Assembly (NCBI GenBank): GCA_964035015.1
Contig: CAXIUP010000107.1
Span: 555,001-619,000 of the forward strand
Source of the DNA: Corallium rubrum
Taxonomy: Eukaryota; Cnidaria; Anthozoa; Scleralcyonacea; Coralliidae
Direction: 5' to 3'
DNA length: 64,000 nucleotides
The notes beneath the pieces are model-generated. The model was not told where the DNA came from. It did no database searches and was given only the letters and a program-made list of their open reading frames with translations. Of the stretch, positions 19,449-30,342 are shown one piece after another (the first letter of the stretch is position 1; each line of letters begins with the position of its first letter). A program made the translations under genes and the position numbers.

Positions 19449-22400
19449 TGTGCGGACGTGAACAGTCAAATCGAGCACCTACCCGGACTGGCTTGTCTGC
19501 ATTACCCTGGAGCTATTCGACCGATTGTCGAAAAATTACCAGCCTCTCTAAGATCGAAATGGGAGAAAGAAGTCGCCAAACACGCCGAGAGTCACCATGA
19601 TGCCCACCCAGGCTTTAGTATTTTTACTCGGGTAGTAAAAGCTCGAGCGACGATCAAGAACCATCCAAACATTCTCGCAGGCAGCCCTCAGAAACCTGTC
19701 TTTGAAAGACGCAGAGGAAACCCGAGAGATCAAAGGGCCCTGAGGACAAACTTGGACAGCGACGAGGACACCCCCCAGAACCGACCACCAAATGCCAAGA
19801 AGTGGTGCCCCTACCACGAGTGCGATCGTCATGGACTAACTGAGTGCAAAGCCTTTGCAGCGAAATCTCTGAATGAAAAGACAGATTGGATCCAAAAAGC
19901 CAGACTCTGTTTTCGGTGCCTCAAAGAGGGACATCAAGCCAAAAAGTGCGATGCCAAGATTAGTTGCACCATTTGTGGAAACGATCGTCACCTCGCTCTC
20001 CTACACAAAGGAAAAGTAGACAGAGATAGTGAAGATGAAAAGAACACACAAATCGACGGCGAGGAGGATACAACGGATCAAGTAAACAATACATGCACAG
20101 CCGTGTGCAGAGATAACGACGGTGGCGTTTCCTGTAGTAAAATCTTGCTGGTGGATATTGTCAGCCCGGACGAACCAAGTGTATCCTGTCGAGCATATGC
20201 GATTATTGACGATCAAAGTAACAGCTCTCTCATCAGCAGCGAACTAGCCGACAAGCTTGGAGCAAACGGACCGAAAGAAAAATATTACCTATCAATCTGC
20301 AGCGGTAATAGAGAAACCAAGTTTGGTCGACGAGTTTCCGGTCTAGTCATACGATCTGCGTCGAATGGTAGAGAGGCACAATTACCAACACTCGTTGAAT
20401 GTGAAAATTTCCCTGATGACAAGAAAGAGATACCCACCCCTGAGGTAGCAAGGAAGTTTCCCCATCTTCAGGACATTGCTCGAGAAATTCCACCAATAGA
20501 CGAAAGTGCGGGCCTGCACATCCTCTTGGGTCGCGACGCAAGTGAGCTGCTGAAGGTTCGAGCATTCAAGAACGGACCAAAGGGTGCCCCCTGGGCGCAG
20601 AAGCTGTTGTTAGGTTGGACCATCACTGGTCAAATGTGCTTGAATTACTTGAATGGACCCGTCCACATCGAAGCTCGTAGGACAAGCACCACTTCAAGTA
20701 GCAGTAACGAGGCACACGTAGCTGCAGCTCCAACCTCCACGAAAGTTGATGGTGTAGAATACTACGTTGTTCCATGTCCAAATCAAATGAAGATTACGGA
20801 CAGCGTCACGGGTAGTAACGTGTTTTGCTCAACTCCGCTCGATAACGAAGTCAGCCTTTCTATCGAAGACCGGAAATTTATCGAGATGATGGAGAAACAG
20901 ATACGTAAAAACAGTACTGGACACTGGGAAATGCCCCTGCCATTTCGCCAAACAGACACTGCTTTGCCCAACAACCGCGTTCAAGCTGTTCATCGCCTAA
21001 ACGGTCTGCTGAAGACACTGAAACGAAAGCCACAAATGGAGAAGGACTACCTAGAGTTCATGGAGACAATGATCAGTAAGGGACATGCAACTCCTGTTCC
21101 ACGAGAGGAAATAAAAGGTCAGCACGGTCGGGTTTGGTATCTACCACACTTCGGAGTGTATCACCCCAAGAAACCGACCAAGGTACGTGTTGTGTTCGAT
21201 GCATCGGCCGAGTTCGATGGCGTTTCGTTGAACAAGGTTCTGTTACCTGGTCCTGATCTCATGAATAGCTTGCTTGGCGTTCTGATTCGTTTCCGCAGAG
21301 AAAGAGTAGGAGTTATGTGCGACATCGAGCAGATGTTTTATTCCTTCTACGTCGACCCTGAACATCGGGACTATCTGCGGTTTCTGTGGTACCGAGACAA
21401 CGACCCCCAGAAGCAAGTGATCGAGTATCGCATGAATGTCCATCTCTTCGGCAACGGACCAAGCCCGGCAGTGGCCACCTTTGGGCTGAGAAAGACCGCA
21501 TTGGAGGGAGAAGAGAAGCACGGCGAGGAGGTTAAAGATTTCGTGTACCGTAACTTTTACGTCGACGATGGCCTAGCGTCTCTTCCTACCGATGAAGAAG
21601 CAGTTAACCTCATCATCAGTGCTCAAAACGTCCTCGCAACGTCGAACCTAAGGCTGCACAAAGTCGTTTCCAACTCTGTACGTGTTATGGAAGCTTTCTC
21701 GACCGAAGACAGAGCGAAAGCCTTACGCGATTTAGATCTCCATCGGGATATTCTTCCAGCCCAGCGATCCCTGGGAGTCTATTGGAACCTCGAGAACGAC
21801 GTGTTGACATTCCACATTTCCCTGCCCGACAAGCCCTTCACTCGTAGAGGAGTTCTTTCGGTGATCAACAGCGTGTACGATCCCCTTGGAATGGCAGCTC
21901 CGGCTGTTCTCGAAGGCAGAAAGCTGCTACAGCATCTGGTAGCTACGAGCAAAGGGACGGCCGAGGAAACTCCGCTTGCATGGGACGATCGTCTCCCTGA
22001 AAAGATCATGAGTCGATGGCAGTGTTGGAAAGATTCCCTCGAAGACCTGCAACATGTCTCTGTTCCTAGATGCTACCGTCCGAACAGCTTTGGCACAACA
22101 GCGAGAGCAGAGCTTCACGGTTTCTCGGACGCGAGTAAGGACGCGATTGGAGCAGCAGTCTACCTAAAGCTTTGGAACAAGAAAAACGAAGTGTCAGTGT
22201 CGTTCGTCTACGGGCAAGCAAGATTAGCCCCGATACATCCTGTCAGCATACCTCGCCTGGAGTTATGTGGAGCAGTCTTAGTAGTCGAAGCGGTGCAGAA
22301 GGTGTTAAAAGAGATTGACCTCAAAATCGCAGAAGTCACCTATTACACTGATTCGAAGGTAGTCCTAGGCTACATTGCTAACGAAGGCAAGCGTTTCTAC

Positions 22401-24278
22401 GTATACGTCGCGAACAGAGTTCAGCTCATACGAAGCCTATCATCACCAGATCAGTGGAGGTACGTCCAAAGTGAGCGCAACCCAGCCGACCTAGCGACGC
22501 GTGGTGTTCGACCCAGTAAATTGATGGAGTCCGGTTGGCTTTCGGGTCCGGAATTCCTCAAGAACACGGATAACATCCCCCCACCAAGCGAAATCACCAC
22601 CCCGAGCGAGAGTGATCCCGAAGTACGATGTGAAGTAATCAACTCGGCCACTAAAATCGATGAGAATAACAACACGATGGGTTTGGGAGCGAAAAGGTTT
22701 GAGCGATTCTCAAGTCTCTCGTCACTACAACGTGCGATTGCATTACTTATAGTTAAAGTGAGGAAATTCAATTGTCGAAGGAGACAACAACTCACCGGAA
22801 TCGAGACAGAGAAGAACGAACAGATACACTCTACTACGGAAGCGTTAACACAGGCAATGACCGTAATAGTCCGTGCTACGCAAAAGGAGGAGTTTAAGAG
22901 TGAACTAAAGCAGTCTCGGAAAGCTACTACAAATGAAGACGCCAGACAACGCGGAGAAGTTATAACGGATAAGAAGTTGCAAAGAAACACTCGTTTGTAT
23001 CGCCTTGACCCGTTTGTAGACATCGACGGCGTACTTCGCGTTGGCGGACGTCTTCGACGGGCAGAGTTTGAGTTAGGAGAGAAGCACCCCATCATCTTGC
23101 CACGGAACGACCACGTCTCCAGGCTGGTAGTGCGACACTACCACCAGCGAGTGCACCACCAAGGAAGATGCATTACACGAGGCGCCGTTCACCAAGCCGG
23201 CTACTGGATAATCGGGGGACACAACGTCGCATCGAAAGAGATCCATTCCTGTGTGACTTGCAAAAGGTTACGAGGCCGTCCCTTGGAGCAACAAATGGCT
23301 GACCTCCCCGCAGACAGATTAGAGGTTGGTGCCCCGTTTACGAACGTTGGGTTTGACGTGTTCGGTCCTTGGGAAGTCCATACACGAAAGACCAGAGGCG
23401 GCGCGGCTAACTCGAAGCGTTGGGGTCTCGTATTCACCTGCCTTACCAGCAGAGCTATACATATCGAGCTGTTAGAGTCCATGGACGCAAGTGCTTTCAT
23501 CTGTGCACTTAGGCGATTTTTCGCACTACGTGGTCAGGCAACGATACTCCGATGCGACCAAGGAACGAACTTCGTCGGGGGGAAATCGGAGCTAGATTTC
23601 GGAAAGATTCAACAATTCGTTACTGAGCAAGAATGTCAGTGGAGAATGAACCCGCCGCATGCATCGCATTTTGGTGGCGTATGGGAGAGGCAGATCGGAA
23701 CCATTCGTCGTGTTTTAGACGGTATGTTTCTCGAACTCGGTAAGGCTCAGCTAACCCATGAGCTTCTAGCAACCTTAATGGCGGAAGTAACGAGAATTGT
23801 CAACGCTCGACCATTAACCGCAGTACCAACGGAGGTTGATGATCCACAACCCCTCTCTCCTGCTATGTTGCTAACCATGAAGACCCGTCCTCTAGGACCT
23901 CCACCTGGCAACTTCCTACCTACAGATTTGTATGCTCGTCGTCGATGGAAACGGGTTCAGTACCTCGCTGACCAGTTCTGGTTGCGATGGCGTCGAGAAT
24001 ACCTACAGTCTCTTCAATCAAGGAAGAAGTGGAACCTGCCGCAGAGAGACCTCGTCGAAGGCGATGTTGTACTGATGAAAGAACAAGGAGTATATCGTAA
24101 CCACTGGCCCCTTGGACGAGTCGCGAACGCCATGAAGAGCGAAGATGGTAAAGTAAGAAAGGTTTCCATCTCAATCATAAGAGACGGCAAGAAGAAAACC
24201 ATGTTTCGCCCGATCAAGGAGCTGATCCTTCTGGTGCCCGGAGACAAAACAACAAATGACGACGGTGAAAAAGAATAG
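19449..24278 (+). CDS. pol: BEL/Pao Pol polyprotein (PR-RT-RNase H-IN)
   Basis: One uninterrupted frame to TAG 24276-24278. In order: end of the capsid region (PGLACLHYPGAIRPIVEKLP); two zinc knuckles (CFRCLKEGHQAKKC and CTICGNDRHLALLH, about 19.9 kb); aspartic protease with IIDDQSNSSLIS (about 20.2 kb); RT with RVVFDASAEFDG, the FGNGPSPAVATF block and FYVDDGLASL carrying the Y-x-D-D box (about 21.56 kb); RNase H with GFSDASKDAIGAAVY and YYTDSKVVLGYI; integrase with an H-H-C-C finger (HHQGRC...CVTCKRLRG), core GFDVFGPW, RCDQGTNFVGG and GVWERQIG (the D, D, E residues); and a C-terminal DUF5641-type domain (LVEGDVVLMKEQGVYRNHWP). All catalytic boxes are intact. The enzyme would have to be read through from gag, which the insertion now prevents. 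Confidence 0.93.
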   Translation, partial: CADVNSQIEHLPGLACLHYPGAIRPIVEKLPASLRSKWEKEVAKHAESHHDAHPGFSIFTRVVKARATIKNHPNILAGSPQKPVFERRRGNPRDQRALRTNLDSDEDTPQNRPPNAKKWCPYHECDRHGLTECKAFAAKSLNEKTDWIQKARLCFRCLKEGHQAKKCDAKISCTICGNDRHLALLHKGKVDRDSEDEKNTQIDGEEDTTDQVNNTCTAVCRDNDGGVSCSKILLVDIVSPDEPSVSCRAYAIIDDQSNSSLISSELADKLGANGPKEKYYLSICSGNRETKFGRRVSGLVIRSASNGREAQLPTLVECENFPDDKKEIPTPEVARKFPHLQDIAREIPPIDESAGLHILLGRDASELLKVRAFKNGPKGAPWAQKLLLGWTITGQMCLNYLNGPVHIEARRTSTTSSSSNEAHVAAAPTSTKVDGVEYYVVPCPNQMKITDSVTGSNVFCSTPLDNEVSLSIEDRKFIEMMEKQIRKNSTGHWEMPLPFRQTDTALPNNRVQAVHRLNGLLKTLKRKPQMEKDYLEFMETMISKGHATPVPREEIKGQHGRVWYLPHFGVYHPKKPTKVRVVFDASAEFDGVSLNKVLLPGPDLMNSLLGVLIRFRRERVGVMCDIEQMFYSFYVDPEHRDYLRFLWYRDNDPQKQVIEYRMNVHLFGNGPSPAVATFGLRKTALEGEEKHGEEVKDFVYRNFYVDDGLASLPTDEEAVNLIISAQNVLATSNLRLHKVVSNSVRVMEAFSTEDRAKALRDLDLHRDILPAQRSLGVYWNLENDVLTFHISLPDKPFTRRGVLSVINSVYDPLGMAAPAVLEGRKLLQHLVATSKGTAEETPLAWDDRLPEKIMSRWQCWKDSLEDLQHVSVPRCYRPNSFGTTARAELHGFSDASKDAIGAAVYLKLWNKKNEVSVSFVYGQARLAPIHPVSIPRLELCGAVLVVEAVQKVLKEIDLKIAEVTYYTDSKVVLGYIANEGKRFYVYVANRVQLIRSLSSPDQWRYVQSERNPADLATRGVRPSKLMESGWLSGPEFLKNTDNIPPPSEITTPSESDPEVRCEVINSATKIDENNNTMGLGAKRFERFSSLSSLQRAIALLIVKVRKFNCRRRQQLTGIETEKNEQIHSTTEALTQAMTVIVRATQKEEFKSELKQSRKATTNEDARQRGEVITDKKLQRNTRLYRLDPFVDIDGVLRVGGRLRRAEFELGEKHPIILPRNDHVSRLVVRHYHQRVHHQGRCITRGAVHQAGYWIIGGHNVASKEIHSCVTCKRLRGRPLEQQMADLPADRLEVGAPFTNVGFDVFGPWEVHTRKTRGGAANSKRWGLVFTCLTSRAIHIELLESMDASAFICALRRFFALRGQATILRCDQGTNFVGGKSELDFGKIQQFVTEQECQWRMNPPHASHFGGVWERQIGTIRRVLDGMFLELGKAQLTHELLATLMAEVTRIVNARPLTAVPTEVDDPQPLSPAMLLTMKTRPLGPPPGNFLPTDLYARRRWKRVQYLADQFWLRWRREYLQSLQSRKKWNLPQRDLVEGDVVLMKEQGVYRNHWPLGRVANAMKSEDGKVRKVSISIIRDGKKKTMFRPIKELILLVPGDKTTNDDGEKE

Positions 24279-24307
24279 CAAGGATGTAGTCATCCTTGGG
24301 CGAGGAG

Positions 24308-24745
24308 TGTGACGTTTATTGACATTTATATTGTTTGTTAAAATTATTATTACATCACGTACTTGGCTAGCGAGAACTTGTTAACCGCTGTCCGCTGACG
24401 AACAGTTCGTAGTGCTCGTAAAACGTACGAAACACGTTTTGGAAAGTTAAATACTAAAATAGCGAAGTTTAGACAGTTTTTGGCCGTTCTTTTTAGTTTT
24501 TCATAGTCGAAATCAGAAGTAAGTCAAGTTGTATATATTTTGCGTGATTTTCTTATAGTTTACTCTTAGTTTTAGCTCTTATTTACATATTTTCTTTGTA
24601 TTATTCATAGTTTTTACCGCTTGTGTTTACGTGTATTTTGATCAAATAAAAGCTTATAAATGGAGTGAATTTGCACAACACAGTGGTTTATACATGCAAA
24701 CCCGGTATACTAGCAACCTTCTCGTGGTATGCTGAGAACGCGACA
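24308..24745 (+). repeat. 3' LTR
   Basis: 438 bp, same length as the 5' LTR with two differences seen. The pol stop codon lies 29 bp upstream, with a GGGCGAGGAG purine stretch directly before the LTR that could serve as a polypurine tract. It is followed by the AATAT duplication. Confidence 0.95.
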
Positions 24746-24909
24746 AATATAATTACAATCAGCGACAGACCTAACACTGTCAAAGCCAAAAAGAGAATTT
24801 TTAAAAAAGACATTTAAATATAGCAGCGCTGTGCTTTGGAATCAGCTTTCCTGTGAGGCGAAAACAGCCGAGTCGCTATACAGGTTCAAAAGCAATATTA
24901 GGCCTTAGT
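24746..24909 (+). pseudogene. LINE ORF2 C-terminus, right part
   Basis: Continues the LINE interrupted at 15200: after the AATAT duplication comes a shifted segment, then FKYSSAVLWNQLSCEAKTAE and LYRFKSNIRP with TAG near 24907. This is the closing 'K-Y-x-x-A-x-x-W-N-x-L ... F-K-x-x' motif of a CR1-like ORF2. It contains a frameshift and a stop upstream of the motif, so the LINE was probably dead before the BEL insertion. Confidence 0.8.
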
Positions 24910-25235
24910 TGGGTCACATCTTCATCTTCTTTCTTTTTCATAACTTTTAGTTTTTAGCTTAGTTTTTGTAATGTAATTTTAGTGAACATTTGTATTTCTT
25001 TATTTTAATAATTAATTTGTATTATACTATTTATATCTCTTATATTGTACAGACACGCCCTCCATGGAAATCAGCTAATGTTGTTGGGGCTAGCGTGTTT
25101 CTTTTACATAAAGATTTACATACATACATTTATTATAGTAAGTATATACTTTAATGTCATCCTGATGTAAACACACAGTTTTTAGTGCAAAGTTTCACAG
25201 AAACTTCGCAGTATTGTGATGAGGGGCGAAAATTC
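24910..25235. other. LINE 3' UTR and unassigned sequence
   Basis: Probably includes the LINE 3' UTR. It ends at (or near) TACATACATACA at about 25115-25130. No gene. Confidence 0.4.
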
Positions 25236-25970
25236 ACACGATAGATAGATAGGTAGCTAGGTAAATAGGTAGATAGGTAGGTAGCTAGGTAAATAGGTAG
25301 CTAGGTAGCTAGATAGATAGATAGCTAGATAGATAGCTAGATAGATAGCTAGATAGATAGATAGATAGCTAGATAGATAGATAGCTAGATAGCTAGATAG
25401 ATAGCTAGATAGATAGCTCGATAGCTAGCTAGATAGCTAGCTAGCTAGATAGCTAGCTAGCTAGATAGCTAGCTAGCTAGATAGCTAGCTAGCTAGATAG
25501 ATAGCTAGATAGATAGATAGCTAGATAGATAGATAGCTAGATAGCCAGCTAGATAGCCAGCTAGATAGCCAGCTAGATAGCTAGCTAGCTAGCTAGCTAG
25601 CTAGCTGGCTGGCTAGATAGATGGCTGGCTGGCTGGCTGGCTGGATAGATGGCTGGCTGGCTGGACGGCTGGCTGGCTGGACGGCTGGCTGCCTGTACAG
25701 CTGTACGGCTGGACAGCTGGACGGCTGGACGGCTGGATGGGCGGCTGGTTGGATGGACGGCTGGACGGACGACTGGACAGCTGGACGGCTGGACGGCTGG
25801 ACGGCTGGATGGCTGGCTGGCTGGATGGATGGACGGACGGACGGACGGATGGATGGACGGATGGACGGACGGATGGACAGATGGACGGATGGATGGACAG
25901 ATGGATGGATGGATGGATGGATGGATGGATGGATGGACGGATGGACGGACGGATAGATAGATAGATAGAT
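25236..25970. repeat. Drifting tetranucleotide array
   Basis: About 735 bp of 4-bp repeats whose unit changes in order: GATA/GGTA, then TAGA and TAGC mixtures, then GGCT, then GGAC/GGCT, then GGAC/GGAT, and finally GATA again. The open frames on both strands (Pro-Ser-Ile-His or Gly-Trp-Met-Asp repeats) are by-products of the period and not genes. It abuts the 3' end of the reverse-strand LINE. Confidence 0.95.
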
Positions 25971-26103
25971 TGAAATATTTATTTATACACAGTAGTTTCA
26001 TCAAATTGTATATAAAAATACATTTGTTCTTCCTAAAAGCCGTGATATAGCTTATAATACATATTTACATTATTTACAATCAATTGAAACAAATGGTAAT
26101 TAT

Positions 26104-28923
26104 CTAGTTGGCACAGATAATAGTTGACTCCAATTTTTTGATAAATATTTTTAATGAGGATGCCTCTTTTATTTCGTCCGGCAGAGAATTCCAAAGTTTT
26201 GCACCAGTGAAGGCAAAACTTGAGTTATAATACTCCGTTCTATTATTAGGAAGTTCGAAAGTTATTTTAGATCTTCTGAGATTATAAGCATTTAGGCCAT
26301 CACAATGTTTAAATATATCCAATAGGTATGGAGGTGCAATACCATTCACTATTTTGTACATCATAATGGCCTTTTGCCTATATCTCATTTCTTTAATGTT
26401 CATTCAGCCAAGTTCTTCCAAAATTTGCGAGGATGATTTCAAGAAATATGCCCCTGTAATAACACGAGCTGCTCTATTTTGTAAAATTTGTAAACTTTTG
26501 TCCAATGTTTCTCCAATGCTATCCCAAACTATAGAGCAGTAAATGAAATATGGTTCAACAATAGCTCTATAGAGTGACACCAGGTTTTTTTATTGAAAAT
26601 GGGTTTAACACGTCTTAGAGTAGCAATATCGCGGGAAACTTTTCCACGGATACCATGAATATGGTTTTTCCATGATATATTTTCATCAACGTCAATCCCC
26701 AAGCATTTCACCGAGCGAACTTGGCTTAATGAAACACCGTTTACTGACAATGCAACTGAACCCCCAAGGGCCGCCAATTTTTTGTCGAGAACCAATTAAC
26801 ATAAAGTCAGTTTTTAAGACATTTAATGTCAGCTTATTAGCACAAAGCCACTTGAAAATTTTGTCTAACTCAACCTTCATTTCTTGTCGAATTGATTCTA
26901 AATTGCAGCCTGTGAAGGTCATATTTGTATCATCAGCAAACAGTCTTGCAACACTACGTTCCAAACACTTGGGTGGGTCATTTGTATAAAGTAAAAATAA
27001 GACCGGACCCAGAATGGAACCTTGGGGTACTCCACATGAAATTATTTCTTCATCGGAGTAAACCCCATTAACGTGGCAAATTTGTGTCCTATTAGACAAG
27101 TAGGATCTAAACCACTCAAGATTGCACTCTTTCAAGCCATAACATGCTAATTTCATCAGCAATATTTTGTGGTCAATGGTGTCGAATGCTTTTTTTAAAT
27201 CAAGGAAAATTACACCATTCACCATTCCTTTATCAATATTAAAGCACCATTGATTTGTCATATCAAGTAATGCCGTCAAAGTTGAATGCAGCGAGCGGAA
27301 TCCAGATTGTCTAGTATTAATTAGCCTGTGTTTGAGTAAGTATTCATAAATTTGATTGTACATTAAACGTTCAAATAAACGCGCAATTGTAGATAACACA
27401 GAGATTGGCCTAAAATTGTTTGCATCATCTCTTTCCCCAGATTTATACAATGGAAACACCTGCGCGATTTTCCAGTTTGTTGGGAAATTCTTTGTTTCAA
27501 TTGAAAGATTGAAAAGATTTGTTAAAGATTCATAAATATACGGACCAGATATTTTCAACAATTTATTTGATATTTTGCCGTGGCCCGAAGCCTTACGCAA
27601 ATTCAATTTATCAATCAATTTTATAACCTGCTTAGCATCTATCTTTTGAAATTCAAATGATGAATTAGCCTGTGACATATAATCTTTTGGTGTTTTCTCA
27701 TTGTTTAGAACGGGGACTTTAGATGCCAAATTTGGGTCAATTTCAACAAAATATTTATTGAAAGAATTAGCTATGTCATGAGATTTTGTTAAAATTTCTC
27801 CTGAATCAGATGACAGCATCAATAGCATTGTTTAAAATTTTCCACGTTTCCTTAGCGTTCTCTTTATTCTCATTTATCTCATTATGATAATATGTCTTTT
27901 TAACCTCCTTAATCTTATTGTTTACAAAATTGCGTTGCTTTTTATAAGCAGACCAATATTCAGAATTATCGGACGAGATGGCTTTTTTCCTAAGCCTATC
28001 TCTTTCTAACATTAATATTTTAATTTCGGAGTTAAGCCAAGGGTTAGGTTTATTACGTACTCTGAAACTACGTCAAGGTGCGTGTTTATCAATCACTTCA
28101 AGGAAAACAGATGACCATGCATCGCATGCTTTATTGACATCAGTGTACTCATTTATAAAGGGCCACTGAGCAGATTTTAGGTCTATTTTAAATTGTGTTT
28201 CCTTAAAGTTTTTAAAATTCCGACATTCAATATAACGCGGCTGACCCTTTCGTACGCCGATTTTTCTCACTGCGTATACTAAATCATGGTCACTTATTGA
28301 AAGAGGGTAAACCCCTGAACTTATAATAGATTCACACTGATTTGTAATAAATAAATAAATCAACGTTTTTGAAATGTTGTTTACCCTCGTTGGATGAACA
28401 ATGATTTGGGTCAATTGACAATTGATTAATAAATCCAAAAGGTGTTGTGTATGGCACTCAGGAGGATTTGCCAAGCAATTACAATTCAGATCACCTAAAA
28501 TATAAATTTCTCTGTATTTACCATCGATTTTTTTCAAAAGAAGTTCAAATTGATCAAAGTATTCAAGAGAACTTTTTGGTGGTCTATACCATGTAATAAT
28601 AAGAAAGGGGTGAGAATTTGGTTTTATAATTTCGAGAACAATTATTTCCAAACCTTGCTTTTCCAAATCGAAGCGCCTCTTGTAGTTCACAGCATTACAT
28701 AAATAAACGCAAACCCCTCCACCTTGCTTATTTCGGTCTCTACGCTCTACTGTATAGCCTGTCAAAGCTATAGACTCGTCGCTATCATTTTGATCAAGTT
28801 TTGATTCATTGATAGCTAACACGTCTAGAGGTTTGTGGACCATTTGAGCCTTCAACTCATCAATATGTTTACCAAGGCTATTGATATTCAACATGCCATA
28901 TTGAAACCTCTAGTATTAGCCAT
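26104..28923 (-). pseudogene. CR1-like LINE ORF2: endonuclease and reverse transcriptase
   Basis: Starts at ATG 28923 (MANTRGFNMAC). A one-base loss near 28895 shifts into the endonuclease, with NINSLGKHIDEL, LAINESKLDQ (catalytic E), IILGDLNC-type YILGDLNCNC and LSISDHDLVYA (catalytic D-H). A second break lies at 28012-28073, before the linker. RT then runs 27828-26692: [53 protein letters not shown] and VARLFADDTNMTF with the F-A-D-D box. Further breaks fall near 27820, 26785 and 26585. The tail is FAFTGAKLWNSLPDEIK and a stop at 26104. The gene order and residues are complete, but it is not translatable as one protein. Confidence 0.9.
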
Positions 28924-28995
28924 AATTTGGTCAAACGATTTGAAAGATTGTGATGACCCAACATGGCTATATTCAGCATCTGTGCCAGCTAGATT

Positions 28996-30342
28996 TCAAT
29001 TTAAATTAATATATTTTCTAAAGTTAGCAGCTAAACTAATCGTTCCATTCAGATTAAGATGAAGGCCTCCAGCGTTAAGTGAATCCTGCTTAATATTGTC
29101 ATTACAAATGTAATCAAATTTATTATTTGAGCAATTATCTCTCAAGCATTCATTCACCTGTTTAATCTTAGAGTTCAACGATGTATCATCGGATCTGTAA
29201 ATAATCGATGAGATGGCTATATCTACAGAAGAATGCTCCTTTCTGATATTATTAGCCAAATCAACAATTTTTCTACTTAATTGTCTAGGTTTATCCTGAC
29301 GAAGATTATTAGTACCAACATGAATAATAATTTTTTTAGGCTTTTGTCTAACAATCGGCTTGACAAAATCTTCCATATCAGCTACCGATGCACCGGGACA
29401 GTGCATACTAGTTACTTTATGCTTTCTAGAAAGTCGTCTCCCCTGTATATACTTGGTCATAGAATCCCCAACAACGAACATTTCACTATGTTGCTTACCT
29501 CCCGATAAATGAGATGAAGAAGGCTTACCATTTTTGTCATCCTGGCCTTTTTGGGAAGAAGAAGGACTATTATTTTTGTTCGACTTAGAGGTTTCAGCCG
29601 ATTTACCTTTCACCTGAGCTTCTTTAAAGCTTGCAGGTGGTTTGTCTTCTGTCGACTTCACATCCCTCATCAAAAGCTTCAAAGCTGTTAACAAACTATT
29701 CCGTTCTTCCTTCATAGTGTTGTAATTCGAGAGTAACTCTTCGTAAGATGCCTCGTGAACCTTTGAATTTACTTTACGCTCCAGGACGTCCAGTCTCAGA
29801 ATTAGCGATTCAATAACCAAACTATTCTTTTGGCAGTCCCGACAAGTATTACTTGATAAAAAGTTGTTGTTACATCGCTGACAAACATCTTCAATATTAT
29901 CTTCATGAAGATCATTTTTAGACACTAGAACGACGTCGGGGGTTTCTTCCACGTCAACAGTAAGGCACACAGAATCTGCTTGACTTTCGACTTCAACATC
30001 GACAGCAATCTGTAATTCATCCTCCCCAGTTGAATCTTCTATTAAATTAACAAGACTTAACAAGTTCATTTTAACAACATCTTTCATAGCCCCTTGCACA
30101 TTGATGGTGTTGGTGCTGGGATGATAAGAAATGGTCACGGTTTCACATTTTAAGACGTGAAATCCACCATTGCTACTGATGAAAGACCATTCTCCCGATA
30201 ATTTCAATTAGGCTTCAATGAATGATTTCAGGTCGACAAAGTCTCCAATCCATTTTAGTCGTACAAGTTCGTCAATAATTTCACTTCTTGGTTGATTATG
30301 AATACGTTTAAGCACTTCTGCCAAAAGTAACAAGTCTGACAT
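28996..30342 (-). pseudogene. CR1-like LINE ORF1 (SGNH/esterase type), one in-frame stop
   Basis: ATG at 30342 starts MSDLLLLAEVLKRIH and WIGDFVDLKSFIEA. A TAA at 30208-30210 interrupts, and the same frame continues LKLSGEWSFIS for 403 codons. Features in order: a Cys knuckle (CQRCNNNFLSSNTCRDC), a heptad-like coiled region (SLILRLDVLERKVNSKV), a Ser/Lys-rich linker, and a C-terminal SGNH/GDSL hydrolase domain with VVGDSMTKYI (catalytic Ser), IIIHVGTNNLRQD (the G-x-N box) and AGGLHLNLNGT (catalytic His). This domain is typical of CR1 ORF1 proteins. Apart from the single stop it is well preserved. Confidence 0.88.

Larger units (their letters stand above)
15201..24745 (+). mobile_element. BEL/Pao LTR retrotransposon, young, with an insertion in gag
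   Basis: 438-bp LTRs at 15201-15638 and 24308-24745 begin TG and end CA. I found only two differences between them. The flanking 5-bp duplication is AATAT (15196-15200 and 24746-24750). Between the LTRs lies one gag-pol frame, intact except for a 2282-bp TA-targeted element at 17165-19446. With that element and one TA discounted, gag and pol are in the same frame, as usual for BEL/Pao (about 2100 codons). No env frame follows pol. Domain order gag-PR-RT-RNase H-IN marks the family. Few LTR differences mean a recent insertion, and the gag insertion is younger still. Confidence 0.95.
25971..30342 (-). mobile_element. CR1-like LINE, nearly full length, inactive
   Basis: Reverse strand: ORF1 (30342-28996), a 72-bp gap, then ORF2 (28923-26104) and a 3' UTR ending at a (TATC)n tail where the tetranucleotide array starts. 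Esterase-type ORF1 plus apurinic endonuclease plus RT is the CR1-clade layout. ORF1 has one in-frame stop and ORF2 at least four frame breaks. Confidence 0.9.

Noticed and set aside
25597-26004. Open frames of Ser-Ile-His-Pro or Gly-Trp-Met-Asp repeats on both strands
   Set aside because: They follow from a 4-bp repeat with no in-frame stop; no start context or other domain.
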